The notes under the pieces were generated by a model. It was given only the letters and a program-made list of their open reading frames with translations, ran no database searches and was not told the origin of the DNA. A program made the translations under genes and the position numbers. From Micromonosporaceae bacterium (GTDB lineage Bacteria > Actinomycetota > Actinomycetes > Mycobacteriales > Micromonosporaceae), in assembly GCA_019690055.1 (NCBI GenBank), contig JADGGF010000202.1, positions 1 to 7,784 on the forward strand: a stretch of DNA of 7,784 nucleotides. Reading direction: 5' to 3'. Shown here piece after piece: positions 6,358 through 7,784 of this stretch (the stretch's first letter is position 1; each line of letters opens with the position of its first letter).

Positions 6358-7784
6358 GTGACCCCGATCCTCCCGCGTACGACGCCGGCTGCCGTGGGGC
6401 TGAGCCCCGCCGCCGTACGGCTTCTCATCGACAATCTCGGCAAGCTCGATGCGATTCACACCCTGATCGTGGTGCGCGGCGGGCACGTGGTGGCGGAGGC
6501 GGCCTGGGCTCCTCATTCCCTCGACCGGCCGCACATGATGTTCTCCGTCAGCAAGAGCGTCACGTCAATGGCGGTCGGGCTCGCCATCGACGAAGGGCGC
6601 TTCGGGCTGGACGACCGCGTGGTGGACCTGCTCCCCGACGACGCTCCGGCCGACCCGTCGCCGAACCTCGCGGCGATGACCGTGCGGCACCTGCTCACCA
6701 TGGCCAGCGGGCACGCGGCCGACACCTTCGATGCGGTCCGGGGGGCACCCGGGGGTTGGGCGCGCCGGCTGTTGGCCCTGCCCGTCGAGCATGCGCCCGG
6801 CACCTGGCCCGTCTACAACACCGGAGCCACGTACCTCCTCGGTGCGATCGTGCAACGGCTGACCGGCCAGCGGCTGCTCGACTACCTGCGTCCGCGCCTG
6901 TTCGAGCCGCTCGGCATCACGACCGCTACCTGGGAGCAGGACCCGGATGGCCTGGACGTCGCCGGCTCGGGGCTGGCCATAACCACCGAGGAGCTCGCCG
7001 CCTTCGGGCAGCTCTGCTTGCAGCGCGGACGCTGGCGCGGGCGTCAGCTCGTCCCGGCGGCCTGGGTCGACGCCGCCACCGCCACGCAGGTGGCCTCCCC
7101 CGTCGTCGTGGGTGCTGACCCCACGGTGGCGCGGCCGGATTCGGAGCAGGGGTACGGCTTCCAGTTCTGGCGGTGCCGGCACGGGGCGTACCGGGCCGAC
7201 GGCGCCTTCGGCCAGTACGCCATCGTCTGGCCCGAACACGACATGGTGATCGCCATCAATGCAGGTACCGCCAATATGCAGGGGGTACTGGACGCGGTCT
7301 GGACGTCGCTGCTGCCCGCGCTGTCCGACCGCACGGCTTCGGTGGCCGGCGACTCGGACGAGACGATCGACACCTCCGGGTGCCGCCTGTCGCCGCCCGC
7401 CGGCGCCCCGGCGTCGCCCCGCGAGGCGTCGATCCTCGGGGTGACGCATGCCCTCGACACTCCCGTCAGCGGGATCACCCACGTGACCCTGGTCCGGGAC
7501 GAGCAGGGCCGGCTCGGCCTGCGCACGCGCGCCAGCGGCCAGGAGCGGACGGTTGTGTTCGGATACGACGAGTGGGTGCCCGGCGTCCTGTCGCTGGGCT
7601 GGCAGTCGGTCGACGTGGCCAGCGCGGCGGCCTGGGTGGACGAGTCCCGGTTGGTGGCCCGTACGGTCACGTTGGGCTCGCCCTACACCAGGACCCTGGC
7701 GCTGGAGCTCGTCGACGGCGGCCTTGAGGTGACGCTCGACCTGAGCGTCTCCTTCGGCCCGACCCACCTCGGCCACGCCACGGC
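6358..7784 (+). CDS. Beta-lactamase-fold serine hydrolase, truncated at the window edge
   Basis: An open frame of at least 475 codons with no stop before the right edge. Residues about 10-320 match the class C beta-lactamase/penicillin-binding-protein-like hydrolase fold (esterases, D-aminopeptidases, amidases). The catalytic SxxK is S63-V-S-K66 in MMFSVSKSVTS, followed by LLTMASGH (112-119), the tyrosine motif VYNTGATYLLG (152-162) with Y153, and DGAFGQYAIVWPEHD (281-295), which replaces the classical KTG/HxG segment. The region after about residue 320 is a beta-rich accessory domain of uncertain type, incomplete here. There is no signal peptide or lipobox, so it is probably cytoplasmic. GTG 6358 is preferred, possibly leaderless; an in-frame ATG at 6286 would add 24 low-complexity residues. 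It is divergent from the operon and could be unrelated, or could hydrolyse an amide from the same pathway; substrate unknown. Confidence 0.85.
   Translation, partial: MTPILPRTTPAAVGLSPAAVRLLIDNLGKLDAIHTLIVVRGGHVVAEAAWAPHSLDRPHMMFSVSKSVTSMAVGLAIDEGRFGLDDRVVDLLPDDAPADPSPNLAAMTVRHLLTMASGHAADTFDAVRGAPGGWARRLLALPVEHAPGTWPVYNTGATYLLGAIVQRLTGQRLLDYLRPRLFEPLGITTATWEQDPDGLDVAGSGLAITTEELAAFGQLCLQRGRWRGRQLVPAAWVDAATATQVASPVVVGADPTVARPDSEQGYGFQFWRCRHGAYRADGAFGQYAIVWPEHDMVIAINAGTANMQGVLDAVWTSLLPALSDRTASVAGDSDETIDTSGCRLSPPAGAPASPREASILGVTHALDTPVSGITHVTLVRDEQGRLGLRTRASGQERTVVFGYDEWVPGVLSLGWQSVDVASAAAWVDESRLVARTVTLGSPYTRTLALELVDGGLEVTLDLSVSFGPTHLGHAT

Noticed and set aside
4118..6361. Plus-strand open frame of about 747 codons opposite hyuA, and one of about 629 codons at 2235-4124 opposite hyuB
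   Set aside because: Both are antisense to genes with full family motifs. Their translations are His/Arg/Gly/Val-rich with no recognisable domain, as expected for the opposite strand of GC-rich coding DNA.
6247..6534. A 95-codon minus-strand frame whose TGA overlaps GTG 6250, as if it were an upstream operon gene
   Set aside because: It runs antisense into the start of the serine hydrolase gene, has no recognisable motif, and is better explained as a shadow frame. The GTGA overlap is probably chance.
1..7784. tRNA, rRNA, CRISPR array, transposase or phage genes
   Set aside because: No tRNA or rRNA landmarks, no regularly spaced direct repeats and no transposase or integrase motifs were seen in any frame.

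Overview
This high-GC window has strong G/C preference at third codon positions, GTG starts and tightly overlapping genes, all typical of an actinobacterium. Two long perfect palindromes resemble intergenic repeats I remember from Micromonospora-type genomes. Micromonosporaceae is therefore my best guess, but that placement is inference from memory, not proof.

Layout, left to right. Positions 4-22 carry a good Shine-Dalgarno and a GTG that may start a minus-strand gene leaving the window at its left edge. Positions 29-78 hold a 13-bp-arm inverted repeat in the spacer. Positions 101-6250 are one minus-strand operon of four genes, transcribed right to left: hyuA (ATP-binding hydantoinase/oxoprolinase subunit), hyuB (its partner), a carbamate kinase, and a ring-opening amidohydrolase of the cyanuric acid hydrolase/barbiturase (AtzD/TrzD) family. 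The junctions are ATGA, GTGA and TGATG overlaps, so the four proteins are almost certainly translationally coupled. Positions 6251-6357 are a short divergent spacer. From 6358 to the right edge a plus-strand gene encodes a beta-lactamase-fold serine hydrolase, cut by the window end.

The operon looks like a catabolic unit for an N-heterocycle, probably a cyclic ureide or imide. It pairs an ATP-driven ring-opening complex (HyuAB) with a metal-assisted, ATP-independent Ser-Lys ring-opening hydrolase, and adds a carbamate kinase that could recover ATP from carbamoyl phosphate. No transcarbamylase, arginine deiminase, biuret or allophanate hydrolase, ureidomalonase, transporter or regulator is visible, so it matches neither the textbook cyanurate pathway nor the textbook barbiturate pathway. 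That combination is the best candidate here for an undescribed pathway.

The second striking feature is a 14-bp-arm palindrome lying inside the 3' end of hyuA. It supplies about the last 20 codons while leaving the hyuA-hyuB ATGA junction and the hyuB ribosome binding site intact.
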